NCBI GenBank assembly: GCA_945906115.1
Contig: CAMDQP010000063.1
Location: forward strand, 1-6,346
DNA: 6,346 bases
DNA from: Opitutus sp. GAS368
GTDB lineage: Bacteria; Verrucomicrobiota; Verrucomicrobiia; Opitutales; UBA953
Direction: 5' to 3'
Shown: piece by piece, positions 5,517-6,346 of the stretch
How the letters are laid out: the number at the start of each line of letters is the position of its first letter
How positions within the stretch are numbered: the first letter of the stretch is position 1
Translations under genes and position numbers: made by a program
Notes under the pieces: generated by a model
The model's database searches: none
What the model was told of the DNA's origin: nothing
The model's input: the letters and a program-made list of their open reading frames with translations, nothing else

Positions 5517-6346
5517 ATGCTTTCCCGTCGCGATTTCCTCCGCTCCGCCGGACTCGCTGCTGCCGCCGTCGCCGCCGCCCCTGCCCTTCGGGCTCAGGGA
5601 ACGGAGTCCTTCCGTCTCCGCTACGTGCTCTCCTCTGCGATGTACGGCTATGCGCCGCTCGCCGAGATTCTGCCCGAGGTCGCCAAGACCGGCAGTGAGT
5701 CCATTGATATCTGGTGCAAGGTGCACGGTGACCAGCGCGAGCAGGCCACGGCGCTCGGCGACGAGGCCTTTGCGGCTCTGCTGAAGAAGCATGGGGTGAA
5801 GGTGGGCGTCAGTACCCGTTACCCACTCGGACCGTTCAAGCTTCAGGACGAGATGGCTTGGGTGAAGCAGCATGGTGGCACGACGGTCGTCTGCGGCAGC
5901 ACCGGACCGAAGAATCCCTCCGGCGCCGCCGCCAAGACGTCCATCGCTAAGTTCCTCGAGGACATGAAGCCCCACGCCGCCAAGGCGGAGGAGTTGGGCA
6001 TGCGGATTGCGATCGAGAACCACTCGAACCAGGGGCTGCACCATCCTGATTCGATCCGTGCCTTCGCCGAACTGAACAAGTCGCCCGCCCTCGGCGTGGC
6101 CTTCGCTCCGCACCACCTGCATGAGTGGGCCGACCAGATTCCCGCGCTGCTCCGTGACCTCGGGGCGCGCAATCTACCCTTCATGTATTTCCAGGAGCAC
6201 TCCGAAGGCATCTTTAAGAAGGCCTCCAAGGAAGAAGAGCTCCGTCAGATGGCCGGCCGCGGCAAGCTCGACTACCGCCCCATCGTGAAGGCACTGCGGG
6301 ATATCCGTTTTACCGGTCAGGTGGAGTTGTTCATGCACCCCACGCC
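5517..6346 (+). CDS. Tat-exported sugar phosphate isomerase/epimerase-like TIM barrel protein; 3' end outside window
   Basis: A member of the AP endonuclease 2/xylose isomerase-like TIM barrel family (PF01261), often annotated as sugar phosphate isomerase/epimerase; the substrate is not known. The 276 visible residues start with a twin-arginine signal peptide: SRRDFLRSAG at 3-12, an Ala-rich core and an ALRA cleavage site before Gln27. It should therefore be exported folded, with its metal bound. Barrel features include IDIWCKVHGD (63-72), AIENHS with Glu167 as a likely metal ligand, GVAFAPHHLHEW (193-204), where APHH takes the place of the usual Asp-Pro motif, and VELFMHPT (269-276), where Glu270 is a likely ligand. 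The gene starts 5 bases after the DJ-1/PfpI stop, with no Shine-Dalgarno sequence, so translational coupling is plausible. The family resembles exported TIM barrels abundant in Planctomycetes and Verrucomicrobia and thought to serve carbohydrate breakdown. The export signal is clear, the reaction is not. Confidence 0.9.
   Translation, partial: MLSRRDFLRSAGLAAAAVAAAPALRAQGTESFRLRYVLSSAMYGYAPLAEILPEVAKTGSESIDIWCKVHGDQREQATALGDEAFAALLKKHGVKVGVSTRYPLGPFKLQDEMAWVKQHGGTTVVCGSTGPKNPSGAAAKTSIAKFLEDMKPHAAKAEELGMRIAIENHSNQGLHHPDSIRAFAELNKSPALGVAFAPHHLHEWADQIPALLRDLGARNLPFMYFQEHSEGIFKKASKEEELRQMAGRGKLDYRPIVKALRDIRFTGQVELFMHPT

Noticed and set aside
5502..6122. Minus-strand open frame of 206 codons opposite the isomerase-like gene
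   Set aside because: It is antisense to a convincing Tat signal and TIM barrel sequence, shows no motif of its own, and overlaps the end of the DJ-1/PfpI gene.

Overview
The window is GC-rich (by eye about 60% G+C) bacterial DNA with six protein genes in two divergent blocks. The genes and signals fit a member of the Planctomycetes-Verrucomicrobia-Chlamydiae group, most likely a verrucomicrobial (Opitutae-like) bacterium. The grounds are a ClpP resembling the chlamydial ClpP1 branch, a Tat-exported sugar isomerase-like TIM barrel ending in an HPT motif, an exported DJ-1/PfpI protein with a GGRAPEYI motif, almost no Shine-Dalgarno sequences, and an intergenic GTAGGG...CCCTAC palindromic element. 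This placement is inference from remembered families, not a database result.

Minus strand, right to left: clpP (4636-4028), a rhomboid intramembrane protease (4012-3119) and a Prc/Tsp-type tail-specific protease (3098-903) are separated by only 15 and 20 bases and probably form one operon. A strong intrinsic terminator (stem 841-866) closes it. The three proteases act in three compartments: ClpP in the cytosol, rhomboid in the inner membrane and Prc in the periplasm. A 213-base gap follows, holding the terminator, a 56-bp quasi-palindromic element that can fold into a cloverleaf-like structure, and a related smaller hairpin. Beyond it, still on the minus strand, is the 5' part of an aldose 1-epimerase gene (galM, 689 to the window edge) with an unusual N-terminal membrane segment.

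Plus strand: from a 185-base divergent promoter region (4637-4821) run a Sec-exported DJ-1/PfpI-family protein (4822-5511) and, 5 bases later, a Tat-exported sugar phosphate isomerase/epimerase-like protein (5517 to the window edge, 3' end missing). These two form a probable operon of exported proteins.

Most of the window is ordinary chromosomal gene content with intact catalytic residues. The parts most worth a second look are the palindromic element, whose two hairpins carry compensating differences, the three-compartment protease operon, the acidic N-terminus of ClpP in place of the usual axial-loop sequence, and the membrane anchor predicted on GalM.
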